From contig JAPTHN010000003.1 in assembly GCA_026936325.1 (NCBI GenBank), positions 40,378,011-40,442,010 on the forward strand: DNA of 64,000 nucleotides, read 5' to 3'. The notes under the pieces were generated by a model. The model saw only the letters and a program-made list of their open reading frames with translations, did no database searches and was not told the origin of the DNA. The translations under genes and the position numbers were made by a program. Of the stretch, positions 1 to 12,230 are shown one piece after another (within the stretch, counting starts at the first letter, position 1; every line of letters begins with the position of its first letter). This DNA comes from Platynereis dumerilii (lineage: Eukaryota; Annelida; Polychaeta; Phyllodocida; Nereididae).

Positions 1-745
1 ACAAATATGAAATCATCTGTAATCATTTTGAAATTGAATAAAAGTTTGATCTGTTGTCTTCATAAATTTTTTTAAAACTGCTTTTTGACTATAGTAATTT
101 TGAAAATGAGAATCCAATTGTTTGTGAATCTTGCCATTCGCCTTTTTCAGAAATAATTTTTTGAAAAGTTGGATACTGTCAGTTGTAATTATTTAACTAG
201 TTGAAGTTGAATTCTGCCAACTAGTTGAATTAATCAGTTGAATTCCTGTTTGGCCAGTCATGATTTGATTTTCAAACGACTCCTGGGTCTAGTAGTCTGA
301 ACAACCATGCACTTCTCCACATATAATACTTTTCACTACAACATATTGGAGATTTTTTTTTTGTGAAATATCACAAAACCACAGCCCGACAGGCTGAGAT
401 GCAACCACAAACTTTTGTAATCAGAACCAAACTCATCTATGCTCATGCAACAGAAATAGACTTGACGTCAGAGATTTTTTCAACGCCCTCGAACCGTCAG
501 CATGAAAAAGCGAGAACTGAAAACATCGGAAAACTTTTAAGAAAACTCTAAAAACACACCTGTTCCACACGATCTGCACTTGACTTGATGTGCGCGCAAA
601 TGGGACAAATTAAGTTGTAGTGCTCTTTAATTATTACAGGGTGCGCACCGAACATCGACTAAAATATAATAGGAATATAGGAATTATTCGGCAGCGAAAC
701 CATTTGCAAATCACAGAATCGCTTCTATCATATGCCGAAAACTTC
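1..745. other. AT-rich intergenic DNA, nothing recognised
   Basis: I see no long reading frame, RNA gene or clear repeat boundary here. The short frame at 363-551 has no recognisable domain and reads like chance. Confidence 0.5.
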
Positions 746-923
746 GGCCCGATTTCACCAACCGAGTTAAGCCAGGTCCAAGCATCAGACCTGGACTAAG
801 AAGTTCTAAATTAAAACTTTAGGGTCAATTTCAGTGATAAAATGGCAGCACCTCCTGGTAAGCAAATTACTTATGACCAGTCCTAACTTTAAGTCTGGTA
901 TAGCTATGTTGGTGAAACCGCCC
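746..923. mobile_element. Short MITE with GGCCCGATTTCACCAAC ends
   Basis: The left end (from 746) and the right end (GTTGGTGAAACCGCCC, ending 923) are imperfect inverted repeats around about 178 bp. The same termini, in the form GGGCCGTTTTCACCAAC, bound the 4.5-kb element at 12232-16742, and a half copy lies near 8208-8275. It has no coding capacity. I could not identify a target duplication for this copy. Confidence 0.5.
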
Positions 924-1490
924 AATATTTCTACATGTATGCGTATGCATCCACAAACAACACCCAATTTGGCCATCACAATAATAATTTACTTCTTGTG
1001 ACAGCCTGGTACTTCATGCCTTTGGTCATTTTTGTTTACGGAATAAGACTCAGTCATTATACACATGGATGAAATTTGGTAAGCATGTAGCCTATATGGT
1101 CCAATTGTGCGTTGTTATAGTCTAATTGATGGTTATTCTATTTTTTTTTGTTGAAATATTGAGAAAAACATAAAAGAAATATTTTTGTTTGCATTATGGG
1201 CCAAAACTTCGCCACTATTGCATGTACATAGATGAAATTTGATACACACATCACCTGTATGATCTAGTTGTGCCTTTTGATGATGTGATTCATGGATGGT
1301 CTATACTTTCTGAAAGTTGTTTACATTGTTTACATTTGAAGCCGACAGCGTTGGGTGACTCATCGCTACTTAAATTCGAATTTGCAAAGTCAAGGTGTAT
1401 CACAAGTTTTATGAAGTGTCATTTATTCACAAATTGTTGGAAAATATTGGCACTTTAGTCAACATGGCTTGTAAGCTGTCATGATAGCTT
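924..1490. repeat. Diverged fragment of the long AT-rich repeat family
   Basis: Two blocks near 1065 and 1230 share wording with the repeats at 10.9 and 13.1 kb: gatgaaatttg, then about 50 bp further a variant of gttgtgccttttg. I read this as an old partial copy. There is no coding content. Confidence 0.3.
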
Positions 1491-1497
1491 TTTTTCC

Positions 1498-1680
1498 CTG
1501 AAAGTACTTAAATGTACTTAAAAAGTACTTAAAATTTCAAGTACTTTTTGCAAAGTACTGGGTACCAGTACAGTACTTTTGGGCTCAGTTCTTCAAGTAC
1601 CCAGTACATTCCAAGTACTCAAGAAATTGTACTTAAGTACAGAAGTACTTAAGTACTCAAGTACTTGTTAACAGCCCTGA
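1498..1680. repeat. Cluster of AAGTACTT palindromes with a hAT-like end
   Basis: About a dozen variants of the self-complementary word AAGTACTT are packed into 180 bp. The right edge reads ACAGCCCTG, which on the minus strand is CAGGGCTGT, a form common at hAT transposon ends. No matching opposite end was found nearby, so this may be one terminus of a truncated element. Confidence 0.4.
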
Positions 1681-1736
1681 TCACAACCATCAGTAATTGT
1701 GTCAGATTAACGAACCAGCTACAGGGAGCTTTTTGA

Positions 1737-4700
1737 GGAAGAAATTTAATGTAGGAACACTGAATGTTAGAGTACTGAACGATGACTTCAAGTAACAACA
1801 GGTTGCCAAAGACATGACAAGATATCAAATGACCATCTTAACCCTTCAAGAGACGAAAATGACAGATGAAGGGGTTATGGAAATTGAAACAATAGACAGA
1901 AAACAGAAATATGAACTGTATCATACTGGAAGCAAAGAAGATAGACATCATAGGGTTGGCATTATGATAGAAAAGGGAATAATTGCAGAATTCAAGACTA
2001 TCACAGGCAGAATTTGTGCAGCCACGATGGCTGGAAGACAATAATAGCCAGAGAAAGGCAGTCTTTATTTTGACATACGTACCAACATTAGAAAATTGTG
2101 AAAAAAACCCAAAAGTACGAGAAGAATATTACGAAGATCTTGAAAAAGTCATCATTTCCGTTAGTAAAAGAGACATTTGTATTATAGTAGGAGACATGAA
2201 TGCAAAGACAGGATTAGGGCATAAAGATTGACCAGAAGTGATAGGACGTTACGCGGAGGGAGAGATGAATTCGTCAGGAAGAATTCTAGCAGAGATGTTG
2301 ATGAAAAATGACACTATTCTAAGTAATACTCAGTATCCACATAAAATGGCAGACAGAACTACATGGGAGGCACCAATGTGGAAACAAGATCACAAAGATA
2401 AGAATCGAGAAGTTAGAAGAAATTCTTACAGGAATCAAATTGATTACACCATGACAAGAGTAGATCAGAGTGAAATTCAACCTAGAATGGTACCAGATGA
2501 AGCCTCAAAGAAATGAGTCGAAATTAAAATTAGAAGAATTAAGAAAAAAAGAAAAAAAAAGAGGAATATCAAGACAAGATAAAAAATAGCATGCAGTGCA
2601 TGCATCGGGTCCTTGGTCTATTTCAACAAGTTGGGCCTCTTCAATATTCTACCAACAATCAATCAAGTTAGGTATAAGAAAGCAGTATATTGTGACTATG
2701 CACAAGAGGGCAGCACAGTCCAACTTTTGGTGTGTATACAGAAACCAGTTTTTGTGTGAAGTGCTGACAGCTCAGAAGAAATATGTTTAATAGAAGAAAA
2801 TTTGAGCACTGATAAACACAATATTGTAGCCAGGGGTGCATAAGCACCATCTTGATCACAAGGGCACATCTGTTGGGGTTGTCATTTTGTCTGTGAAATG
2901 TTTTAGTGAGTACACCAACTTTGCCAGTTCACAGGAAATGAAGCTGACGACAATGGTCTTGGAATGAATTCCAAGGACCCAAAAATGAGATGAGGGAGAT
3001 ACAGACTTCAGAATCAGGTCAAGGAAAATGAACGAAGATTGTCAAGATTTGTAACAAAGCAGCAGAGGAGGTTGTAGGAAGAAAAGGCAGAAATAGAAAA
3101 AGTGAAAATGAAGAAATTAAAAAACTCTCTGACAAACAGATGAAAATGAGTGATAACATGAATTCAACGAAAAAGAAAGAAAAGAAAGAAGAGTTTCGAA
3201 AAGAAAGAAACAAGATACTGACAGAAATCTTAAGAAACTTGAAGAAGAAGAGCAAAAGAAAATCCTCAAAATGGTAGTTCTAAGCTGTAGAAAACTAAAA
3301 AAATAACTCACAATAAATTTTTCAGGTTGTGAAGGACCTCCGAAGAATTAAAGAAAAGAGAAAAATTGTGGTTGATGGAGAAAATGGAAAAAAAAAACAG
3401 ATGAAAATGAGCAAGTAAGAATTGTTGCAAAATTTTTCCAAGAGATGCTTAACAAAGAAATGGAAGAAGAGATAGAAAATACTGGTCCAAAAGAGATGGT
3501 CGTAAAATTTAGTAAAGATGAAATTAAGGAAGCTGCAAAAAAATTCAAAGATGGAAAAAGTGCAGGAATCAATGAAGTATATGGAGGATTGATAAAGAAC
3601 AGTCCAGAAGAAATATATGAAGAGATAGCTGAGATTTTTAATCGTGCCACGACTACTCGGGCGTATTCAAAGGAATTAAAAGAGGGTGTTGTAGTACCAT
3701 TACAAAAACCAGGAAAGAAAGTAGGACCACAGGAAATCTCAGGCCAATCATCCTGTTGTCATTTTTAGGAAAATGTTTGAACAAGTTTCTAGAACAGTTT
3801 CCACCATCACAAGCAGCATACCAGAGACGCAGAAGTACTACTGAACTGGTATTACGTTTTCTAACAGAAAAGGATTATTCGATTATGCTATTACTACTAG
3901 ATATGTCAAAAACATTTGATACAGTGAGGAGAGCTATAGACTGATGGAAATTTTGAAGAAAACTTTAAGTGAAGATGAGCTGCACATGATCAAGATATTG
4001 ATAGAAGATGTCAAGTTGAAAGTAAAGATAGGAAATTAAATGGGAGAAGAGATTAAAACAAATATCGGAGTACCACAAGGAGACTGTTTAAGTCCAATTT
4101 TCTTCATCATGTACTTAGCAGAAGCTCTCAAACCTACTCAGGGCATTATGATACCAGCACATATTGAAGATCACAGATATTACACAAAGTACAGCAGTAA
4201 ATTATTGATGATAGACCAGCAATATGCAGATGATGTTTCATGGATTACAAACGATAAAGAAAGAGTTCAGATAAGAAGTGCTGCCCTGAAATTTTGAAGG
4301 AGAAAAATTTGAAAGTTAATGAGGGAAAAAAACAGAAAGATATGAAATTAAAAGAGGAGAAGGTGAAAGTTAAAAAAAGTGTAAATACCTAGAAAGCCTC
4401 TTAGACACAAGGAAAGACATTAACAGAAGGAAAATTTTAGCACAATAGTTGCGTATAATAAATTGAAGAAGATTTCCGAAAGTAAAAAACTCTCAAAAGA
4501 AGTGAAACTCAGACTCCTCCGTAGTCAAGTCGAAAATATATTTTTGTATTTCATAATTGCGAGCTGTGGATGACAACAAAACAAGTAGAAAATGACATTG
4601 ACGTTTTTCAAAGGAAGACGCTTAGGAAGATTTTAGACATTACATGGCAGGAGAGAATCTCAAATGAAGAACTTTATAACAGAGCGAAACTAAATCGGTG

Positions 4701-4925
4701 GAATAGTAATGTGAAAGAAAGAGAAGATTGCAGTGGTATGGACATTTGCTGAGACTACCGGAGGAAATCCCAGCAAAAGGGAGCATTAAGGGAAGCGAGA
4801 AGATTATTATGTACAAAAACCAAGGGGTGGACAGAAATTGACAAGGCTAAAAGTATTAGACAAAGATCTTGACAAGCTAAGTATAAATGTTACAGTTGTG
4901 AATGGTAATGGAAGGAATAATTATA
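1737..4925 (+). pseudogene. Decayed non-LTR retrotransposon (APE-type LINE)
   Basis: Fragments of a LINE ORF2 occur in order on the plus strand. An endonuclease part starts near 1748 (a GTLNVR-like start), has LQETK near 1845, GDMNAKTG near 2195 and RNQIDYTMTR near 2440. The reverse transcriptase part has DGKSAGI (about 3550), VVVPLQKPGKK (about 3690), LDMSKTFD (about 3895), GVPQGDCLSPIFF (about 4068) and QYADDVSW (about 4220). A C-terminal part (DVFQRKTLRKIL, about 4600) follows. The frame is broken by several stops and shifts, so this is a dead copy. The stretch 2590-2990 does not look like the LINE and may be an insertion. The clade is not resolved; RTE-like families are the nearest I recall. 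No RNase H domain is seen. Confidence 0.85.
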
Positions 4926-4973
4926 CATATGAATTTCATGATCATTAACAGTTAGCTAAAAATAGAAGTATTT

Positions 4974-6298
4974 GGCAGATTTCACGAAAAGTGCTAGGGC
5001 ACCTTAAACTTTCCAACACTTTTGTTATCTCTCTGTTGCTTCCTGAAGCAAGTAAACCTATTACTTGGTACATCTGTGAGCTATTGAATAAATATCACTA
5101 AAATAATCCTCAAATATGTAGCTTTTTGCTATTAAAAAGATATTTTTTTATCCCTCATGAGGACAATTTTGGACGACCAAACTTACTGGAGTGCAGACGT
5201 GCTTACTTTGGCACTGTGTGGAATCTGCTAAAACCAATTCAGGAAAATGTAATGATGTGCGATTGATGGAACACATCTTGAAAATTATTTTGGAACCATT
5301 TTTAATTGTGTTGGTCATTATAAAACTTGAAAAAAAATTAAAAATTAAAAATGACTACTAATGTAACTCGATTCCGTCACAGGACACTCAGGTTACATTA
5401 TAGCAACTTTTACATGGGAATTTTTCTGTGTTCTTGCTACTTATGCCAATTTCTAACGTGAAATTCTAGAATTTTATTGAAAATCTTGTCTTAATTGCCC
5501 ATATACATCACCAAAACAGACATGTGCAGTAGCTATTTTTTTATTGCTAATGTAACTGCAATTTCGCATCTGTCCGTTTCATAGTGTTATATTAGCAAAA
5601 TTTGTCTATATAAATTATGTTGACAAACTCATGATCAGATCTCAAACTTTTTCTGAACTGAAAGCCAGGTCTCCGAGGAGCAGGCTAGGGAAGGTACCCT
5701 GCTGGTGTTTTCATTTATATTGCAGTAGTATCAGCATAAAAAAATTACATCCTCCATGATTTAACGTTGTTACATTGGCACAAGGCCATATTTTCAGTCA
5801 CTCTGATCTACTAATCCAACAGCAAACAGATTTTGATTTTAGTTTTTTGTGTCCTGCAAGCTATCCCTAGAAATAGCATCCTGAAAAAATCTGACAAGCT
5901 ACAAATCAATTATGTCTGGCCTTATCCGTCTTTGTGCCAATGTTTGTTTGTTTGTTTGTTTGTGTTTTACGCCTCTGCAGCACCTTAGTAGGCTATATCG
6001 AGGCAGGCGATCGCCGTATGATGATGAGATGAGAAGACGGTGAGTCTGGAACATACCCTATTAATTCAGGGATGCCCAGGGTCTTTCAGTTGCCCCAGAA
6101 TAGAATACTGGATACAACCCACCTCCATTTAATGTCCCATGGGCTCGGACTAAAGTGAGTTCCCGGGGTGAGATTCGAACCCACGCCCTCAGAGCCAGTG
6201 GATAAGCATGCTTAACCATTAGGCCACGGGGGAACTCTCTTTGTGCCAATGTAACTTGTGGTACGTCATTTTGCTGTTTTTTTGTGAAATCTGCCTTT
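4974..6298 (+). mobile_element. Non-autonomous DNA element with GGCAGATTTCAC inverted ends
   Basis: The left end GGCAGATTTCACGAAAA (4974) is mirrored by TTTTTTGTGAAATCTGCC (ending 6298). The interior repeats the word CTAATGTAAC or a variant at intervals of roughly 200 bp. A second, longer copy lies in the opposite orientation at 59517-61371. A SINE interrupts this copy at 5944-6237. No transposase frame is visible, so the superfamily is unassigned. Confidence 0.6.
5944..6237 (-). mobile_element. tRNA-derived SINE inserted in the 5-kb DNA element
   Basis: On the minus strand the head (6237 down to about 6160) reads like a tRNA, with an A box (GTGGCCTAATGGTTAAGC) and a B box (GGGTTCGAATCTC). 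The acceptor-like ends TTCCC and GGGAA can pair. The body ends in a (CAAA)n tail, seen as TTTG repeats at 5944-5963. A 15-bp target duplication, tctttgtgccaatgt, flanks it at 5929-5943 and 6238-6252. This duplication identifies it as an LINE-mobilised insertion and gives its exact ends. Confidence 0.85.
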
Positions 6299-6559
6299 TG
6301 GCAGGTTGTGGTGTGCTGCACTATGTCCCAGGACGATAGAGCGTAACAGAAAAATAAGAAGAATTACACTTTTAGAACTATTAAGAAAAAATATAACAAA
6401 TTATTATTCTTTGGTTCGGGACCAACTTTTTGAAACATTTAGAAACGTTTTGACAAACATAAAAAATATATACTTTTTGGTTTTCAACATACAGCTCATA
6501 ACCTATTCCTTGTATACGCATGAAACTGCAATAAAATACATGTAGTATATTAGTCTAGT
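6299..6559. other. AT-rich spacer, nothing recognised
   Basis: There are short chance frames only, and no repeat ends. Confidence 0.4.
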
Positions 6560-6960
6560 TTGGCCTTTCCGTGGTTTTATGTACTTACCCCGGTAGGCAG
6601 GAGGGCAGATGGCACGACAGAGGGTATATAGATAATTTCAGGCCAGAGACTTGGCCACAATTCTATTATACTTACATGCAATTTGGCACACATATCACAT
6701 TTATTGTTGGACTTACTCTTTTGAGATTGTCGTTCGTTGAAGGTTAGCTGCAGCCTATGTTTTAAATATGCTGGTGAATAATTATCATTTAGAGCTTTGT
6801 AATATAAGAGACAAGATCTAAACTGGGGTAATTCGGAACAAACCATCACCCATTTTGCTTGTTTAAAGGTCGTGCTGTAAATATAGTGTATATACAATAT
6901 CAGGGACGGGCTTCGTTGAATTGAATTGAATTGAATTTATTTATTTCGGTAAAACAACTA
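6560..6960 (-). pseudogene. Possible LINE 3' end with AATTC tail
   Basis: On the minus strand a run of AATTC repeats (about 6915-6935) follows AAATAAATAAATTC, a form typical of LINE 3' tails. The adjoining 106-codon frame (6577-6897) contains LLYYKALNDNYSPAYL, which faintly resembles the C-terminal region of CR1/L2-type LINEs. The evidence is weak and the two parts may be unrelated. Confidence 0.25.
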
Positions 6961-7189
6961 CCATTATGCAAATAACAATCTGAGATCATATAATATTCAT
7001 TTATAATATACAAGTACTTATTTTAACTAGTCACGCACCTAAATCTTATAAAGCTGGTATGGTGCAAGCCTGTTGGATCTGCGTGTGCAAAAAAAAACCT
7101 TTGTATCATGGAAGAGTCTGGTGTACTCTACATATATATTAGTCCACTGAAAAAAAGGACTGTGTTAATTCACAGGCTTTTCAGACTCT

Positions 7190-7658
7190 GTCACTGCAAC
7201 CTTAAATATATTTTAATCAAAAGGAAATTGTCAAGTCTGCAACTGAAGTTGATAATAATGAGGCAGCCCACAAGGAAAAAAAGTTAATTTTAAAAAATGG
7301 TATTTTTTAAACTTTCTACACGTATGTCAAGTGTGGCACCTGACTGACAACAATCTGCTCTACTCTGCACACGGAATTCACACTTAACATTTATTAACAG
7401 ATAGTACATACTACACAATGTATACATGTACAAGAGGCAACAGCAGTGAGCTGCCACAGGCAGTGAACTCTTGACGGAATTCAGGTGCAGCAACTGACAG
7501 GCAACTACCCCTGTGGTGGAACAACTGCCCTGAAGGTTAAAACTGACATTAAAGCCTCCATTGTCATATGGTATAATTAGTTTTAGAATATAATTAGTAT
7601 TAATGCCAGAAACAGAGGCCTATAGCCGGGAGTTTAAACATGAAAGAACTAAATTTAC
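7190..7658 (-). repeat. Block repeated right of the giant element (possible 3' UTR)
   Basis: Words such as acaagaggcaacag, ggcagtgaactct, aggcaacta and atttactcatgca occur here in the same order and spacing as at 52190-52480. The block lies directly downstream, on the minus strand, of the candidate terminal exon at 7659-7773. It could be a 3' untranslated region shared by paralogous genes or an unrecognised dispersed repeat. Confidence 0.4.
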
Positions 7659-7773
7659 TCATGCATTATCATGAATTCTGGCAGTCTCTCCGCCACAAGT
7701 GCTGTTCAGCAACGAAGAGACTGGGATCAGTTGAAGTCTGCTCTGTATGCAGGTGAGTGAGCGACACTCGCAA
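7659..7773 (-). CDS. Candidate terminal coding exon of an unknown host gene
   Basis: A splice acceptor (CCTTCTTCAG) precedes the exon at 7774-7775. In the phase set by the upstream exon at 7920-8070 it reads SCECRSLTCIQSRLQLIPVS and continues for 17 more residues, to a TGA at 7659-7661. Joining the two exons keeps the frame open, with five cysteines near the junction. The protein is not recognised; its cysteine spacing suggests a secreted or extracellular product, but that is inference. A second acceptor closer to the stop (CACCTGCATACAG) would put the join out of frame with the upstream exon, which favours the acceptor chosen here. Confidence 0.4.
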
Positions 7774-7919
7774 CTGAAGAAGGCCGCTGTAGCCTGGTGA
7801 GGCACAACTTCTCTGTATTCAAAGATAAATTTATTAAAATGGGCCAAACAATATTTATTTCAGGTGTTGTTTCTTTGATTTTGCTGTTATTGTTGTTGTT
7901 ACTGACAGCTACTACTGAC

Positions 7920-8070
7920 CTGCAAAGTAAATCAAGCTGTTGATCGTTGAAGTAGGGAAAGGCACTGTTGGAGGTGGTCACCTGTTCTATGACTGGAGCA
8001 AGGCAGGCGTTGTAGTCATCCTCGGGACAACGGGAGGCCAGTCTGATTGAGGAGAGCGAGCCGTATATTC
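7920..8070 (-). CDS. Candidate internal coding exon of an unknown host gene
   Basis: On the minus strand a good acceptor (CTTTCTGTTTCAG, just above 8070) and a donor (TTTGCAG followed by GTCAGT at 7914-7919) bound 151 nt. Only one of the three frames is open throughout. It encodes 49 residues, starting IYGSLSSIRLASRCPEDDYN and ending FPYFNDQQLDLLC. Base composition is more GC-rich than the surroundings, as expected of coding sequence. The family is not recognised. Exons further upstream could not be placed; a frame at 8094-8474 that begins with a hydrophobic leader lies in the right place but has no clear donor. Confidence 0.45.
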
Positions 8071-9158
8071 CTGAAACAGAAAGTTTTCAACATTCAGTTT
8101 TGAAAAAAACCGACAACTTTTTGCAAACCTTTATAACTAAATCTGAAACAGATCTCGGCTGACATCACCCTGACGTCAAAACTAGAAAAAGGAATTGGTA
8201 GACCTTCAGGCCCAATTCTACCAACCAAGCTAAGGCCATGTTCAGTCTGCTCACAGACTCTAAACGAACAGCACAGCTGGAGAGTCTGCCAGAAATCGGA
8301 TGACCTCAAGCTGACACATTTATCAATATGCAAGTAGGTCAGGTCATGTCCAGGTAGAGGGACCTCATCACTTGTGCTCATACGCACACCTGAGCTGCCA
8401 GCAAGATATAAAGAAATTGTAATCAACAATGTTAAACGATTAATCAGTGCACTGCCAATGAGTAGGCCTACCATAAAATTCTGAAGTTTTCAAATCCTTT
8501 AACAGCTTTTCCAGCATGATTTAAATGATAGTTTATTGTTTTCTCCAAAGAAACTAATCGAAACAACAAACAGACAACAATGAAACACTAAAGCATTCAT
8601 TCAGTTGCTTTGAGAGATCTGAAACAGGTAATTATGTCTGTCACACCAGAGGAGAGTTAATCTTTTTGTTACAACTTCACAAATAATGTATATTGTGGTC
8701 AGGGCAAGCTTAATAAGCTTATACTGAGAAGTCAGGGTCTTCATGCTTGGCTGTCTTGCTGCCAAACAGGGACGACTCACAATTCTCTGGGCAGGAAAAT
8801 AATGATTCCGCCAAAAAAAAAGTTCCACAACAAGTACCACTTTGCAGCAATAGCAGCATTCTAACCATAAACTGGCCGATTAACAGTTATTGAATATTCA
8901 ATTCTAGACCTAATTCAACAGACCACGTCGTTACTCCACTTCACTTAAAAAATGTGATAGTTACTGCATCTGAAATCTCTTAGAGCTCACTGACATGAGT
9001 CAGATCGATTGTAGTTTCTGTTATGGATTCAAGAGGGCAGCACATACACAATTTTGTGAACCTGCTGAGCTCTAAGTTTAGAGTGGGCCATGTTTATGTT
9101 TAATCCTGCATGATCTTTTAAGTATTTTGCATACTGAAGAGGTAGTATAATACAGCAA
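8071..9158. other. Intron or upstream region of the candidate host gene
   Basis: It contains a half copy of the TTTCACCAAC-type MITE near 8208-8275. A segment at about 8590-8780 recurs at 55560-55770, with shared words such as tcagttgct, gttaatcttttt, acttca and gtggtcaggg. No firm exon is called. Confidence 0.35.
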
Positions 9159-9159
9159 G

Positions 9160-9357
9160 TGGGGTTCTTAGTGGTGGCGCGCTGGGCTGCTCATCACTGG
9201 TTCCAGGATCAGAATCCAGCTCTTGCCGGTTCACCTGGGCCTATGTTCGATGGCTGTTTCAATCATCTTTCAACTCATTTCCATGCCCTCCTCCTTTTCT
9301 AATCGGCCTAACAAGTGCATACATACAGGCCGTAAAACTCCAATCATCCATCCATGT
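9160..9357 (+). mobile_element. tRNA-derived SINE, second family, diverged copy
   Basis: The head at about 9165-9230 has a tRNA-like layout, with CTTAGTGGTGGCGCGCTG as an A box region and GGATCAGAATCCAGC as a decayed B box. The body then reads CACCTGGGCCTATGTT and ends near ccatccatg. Three other copies lie on the minus strand at 15862, 18853 and 20602. Confidence 0.65.
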
Positions 9358-10747
9358 GTAATTCAAAACATAAGCCCAAACTGTGCAACTGACCTTTGCA
9401 GGGGTATCACAACAAGAGGAAATGTCTAGACGGGAGCCCCAATGCTAGATTGGACAATGGGTGATAGTCAGCATTACCAGTCACGAGCTGTCTCGATGAG
9501 TTTGTCAACATTGCTCGAGAAGATTATTAGTGCGGCAACAGATGCTTCAGATTGTCAAGAGGAGAGATACAACAACAATGGTCAATAGGGCGTATGGATT
9601 GTCGACAGTTAAAAATTTGCAAAGCTTCGGTAATGTATCAACCATTAACTGAAGTAGTGGCGTCCCTATATAGAGCTGGAGATAATCTCGTATGAAAACA
9701 TCAGAAATATAGCCTACAGGTCGATGTCATGAAATAACCTATAAATATCACTCAGAGCTTTAGGGGGTGACCATTTAATTATCGAGGGAGCTTGGAGTTT
9801 TCCTCAGTGGGAAATTATTTATTTCACGATAATGGCTGCCGTAATTATTTATTTCAAGCGCGCGCATTCCTGGAATATTCATTCCTAAATCAAGCAACAC
9901 CTTGTTAAGAAAACCCCCGCAAGAAATTATTTCAAAACTTCCCAGAAAGAATTTATTTATTTCACCAAAACTGAGCAGAAATATATATATATAGATATGT
10001 TTCACAAAGACTCCAAGCCCCCCCCCCTCCCCTTGATGGTAAATGATCTCCCCCTTAGTGTAAACATGCAGATCATATTTTTCCGTAGTGAATATTTTCT
10101 TTTAAGATGTGAAAGTAATTAAGCAAAAAGGTTAGAATAAAGACATCTCTGCATTTGCACCCAGCAGCACCTGAGTATACGTCTACTGTAAGTTGAGCTT
10201 GGTGAGATGTGAGCTGTGCTCCTGTCATTTTCTCTCTCTCCGGAATTAGCTATGTCATTTCTGGGCTCTTTATCTAGTGCATTAGTGAGAAGACAATGCA
10301 ATATGTGGAGATGGGGATAGAATATTGCTACTTCTATATGTGTCCTTTATGGCAAATACAAATGTCAAAATCCTTTTTCTTGTTCGCGTCTTAAAAGAAT
10401 ATTTTTTTCAGAATTCAGAAGAACTGAGTGAGGAGTATCTTTATAATGTGTCAAGAAGTTTTAGTGCAATAAGGTAATTTATAATTCATCAAATTTTCAA
10501 ATGACATGACAATGTGCAAATTGTAAGCTAGTGAAATCCTTTCTGGTAACCCATATATTTATTTGAATTTTTTTTAGTATTTTTTCTAGTGATTAAATGG
10601 ATCAACAGGTGGTAACCCAAACTGATGATCAATTACAGAAACCAACATTTACCTACCATTTCATACAATGCAAGTGGCCTTATACTGCTGTTCTCCATCA
10701 GTATTGTTGGTTCTGTGAGTTGCACGGCAAAAACATGATGTCGTTTT
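9358..10747. other. Intergenic DNA, nothing firm
   Basis: This stretch is AT-rich and includes a C-run at 10017-10031 and a TATATA run near 9982. I recognise no exon, RNA or element boundary. Confidence 0.4.
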
Positions 10748-12230
10748 TACCTTCGGCAATGTATACATACATTGCCGACGGGTATTTTAGTTACTTTGGG
10801 AAAATTTGCCCGGGCGGGCGGGCGTGCGGATAACGGGCGTCCCACTTGTGTATTGGGAGTGATGCCAAAACTATCGGATGTATACTTTTTATTTTTCAGA
10901 CATTATTGTATCTTTTATCATAGTTGTACCTTTTAGGGGTTTAATCCACATGAGATTAATACTTTTCTCACAATTATTGAAAAAAGTGAAGAAATACGTT
11001 TTTGTGTATAGGGCGTCAAGCCAAAACTATGGCATGTATATTTATCATTTTCGGATAAATATGGTATCTTTTATCCCAGTTGAGCCTGTTATAGGTCTAA
11101 TCCCTATGACATAAATACCTTTCTCACAATCATTGAAAAATGTGAAAATTATTATTTTTTGTTTCTGGGACAGAAATAAACAAATGCTCTACTTTTGATA
11201 CTGAAATTTGCATATTATATATGCATTTAATACTCAAAATGTGTTTTTGGGGGTCTAATGCTCTGAGAAAGTTGAACTGACGAAAATTTACCAAAAATAT
11301 GAAAAAATACTATTATTTCAAACCTGCATGATCCAATCAATTTTTGGAGTTAAATCTATGAAATTTCCCAATTAGGTGTCTAAATTATGTCTCTTTAAAT
11401 GTCTTAACTCAATTGGAATGTTGGTCCTATGAATTTTCATAAAAACCCAAAAATTATAAAAATCCCAATTCTTTGACATTTCTGCGTGAAAAGCCAAAAT
11501 GGTAATGGTTAAGTTATTTAATTTAAAGCTTATTGTAGTTAGACACACTATAAACTAATATCACTGCCATTGCATGAGTTATTGCACATTTTTCCACTGA
11601 AATTTATGATTTAAAATTTAAAAAATTGTTAAAATTTTATGTCTACCCCATTTTCATTTCTGTATCATACCAGTCTTTGACATTTTTCGTCAAAATAAAC
11701 CTGACCGTGTTTCACATCATCATCATGCTAATTTTGAGCAATATAAGAAAATTTATTCACAGCAGAGATCAATATTAGCAAAATTAAATAAATATTAAGG
11801 ATTGTCAGATAATCATATATCAGTCAATATTTGGCCCTGGTAAATCGAAATTTCCACAATAATGTCTGAATTTTGCTTTTTTGCCAGTCCTCATCAAGTA
11901 TTATCAATGGGAAATATATATACATGTGGACTTTCAAAGTATTAAGCATATTCAAAGACATGCATTTGTTTGTTAATATTCTAAAATGTTGACACTAACT
12001 CCAAATGATAACATTATGGCTAATATCTAACCTCAGTGATGTAAATTTTAGAAGATAAAGTAATGACAGCCCACTTTTATTTAGTTATTTGCATGAAAAT
12101 TAAATGTGAATGAATCATAAATATCATAGATAAAAATTGGTTCCAAAGGAGATTAATGGTTGAAATATTATAAGTTGTCAATGTGAAAACCGAAATTGCT
12201 GATGGGCAGACTTTATTTTTCAAGACCTTA
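10748..12230 (+). repeat. Long AT-rich dispersed repeat, copy 1
   Basis: It begins with a palindromic head (CTTCGGCAATGTATACATAC, then cattgccgacggg) and a short GGGC-rich run (10808-10826). About 1.4 kb of AT-rich DNA follows, in the same order as the copy starting at 12992. Shared anchors include gccaaaactat and, near the far end, aacctcagtgatgtaaat (about 12030 and 14500). There is no coding content, and the direct layout of the two copies is obvious by eye. Confidence 0.6.

Noticed and set aside
3019-3650. Phe/Ser-rich minus-strand frames
   Set aside because: They are antisense to the Lys/Glu-rich LINE reverse transcriptase on the plus strand.
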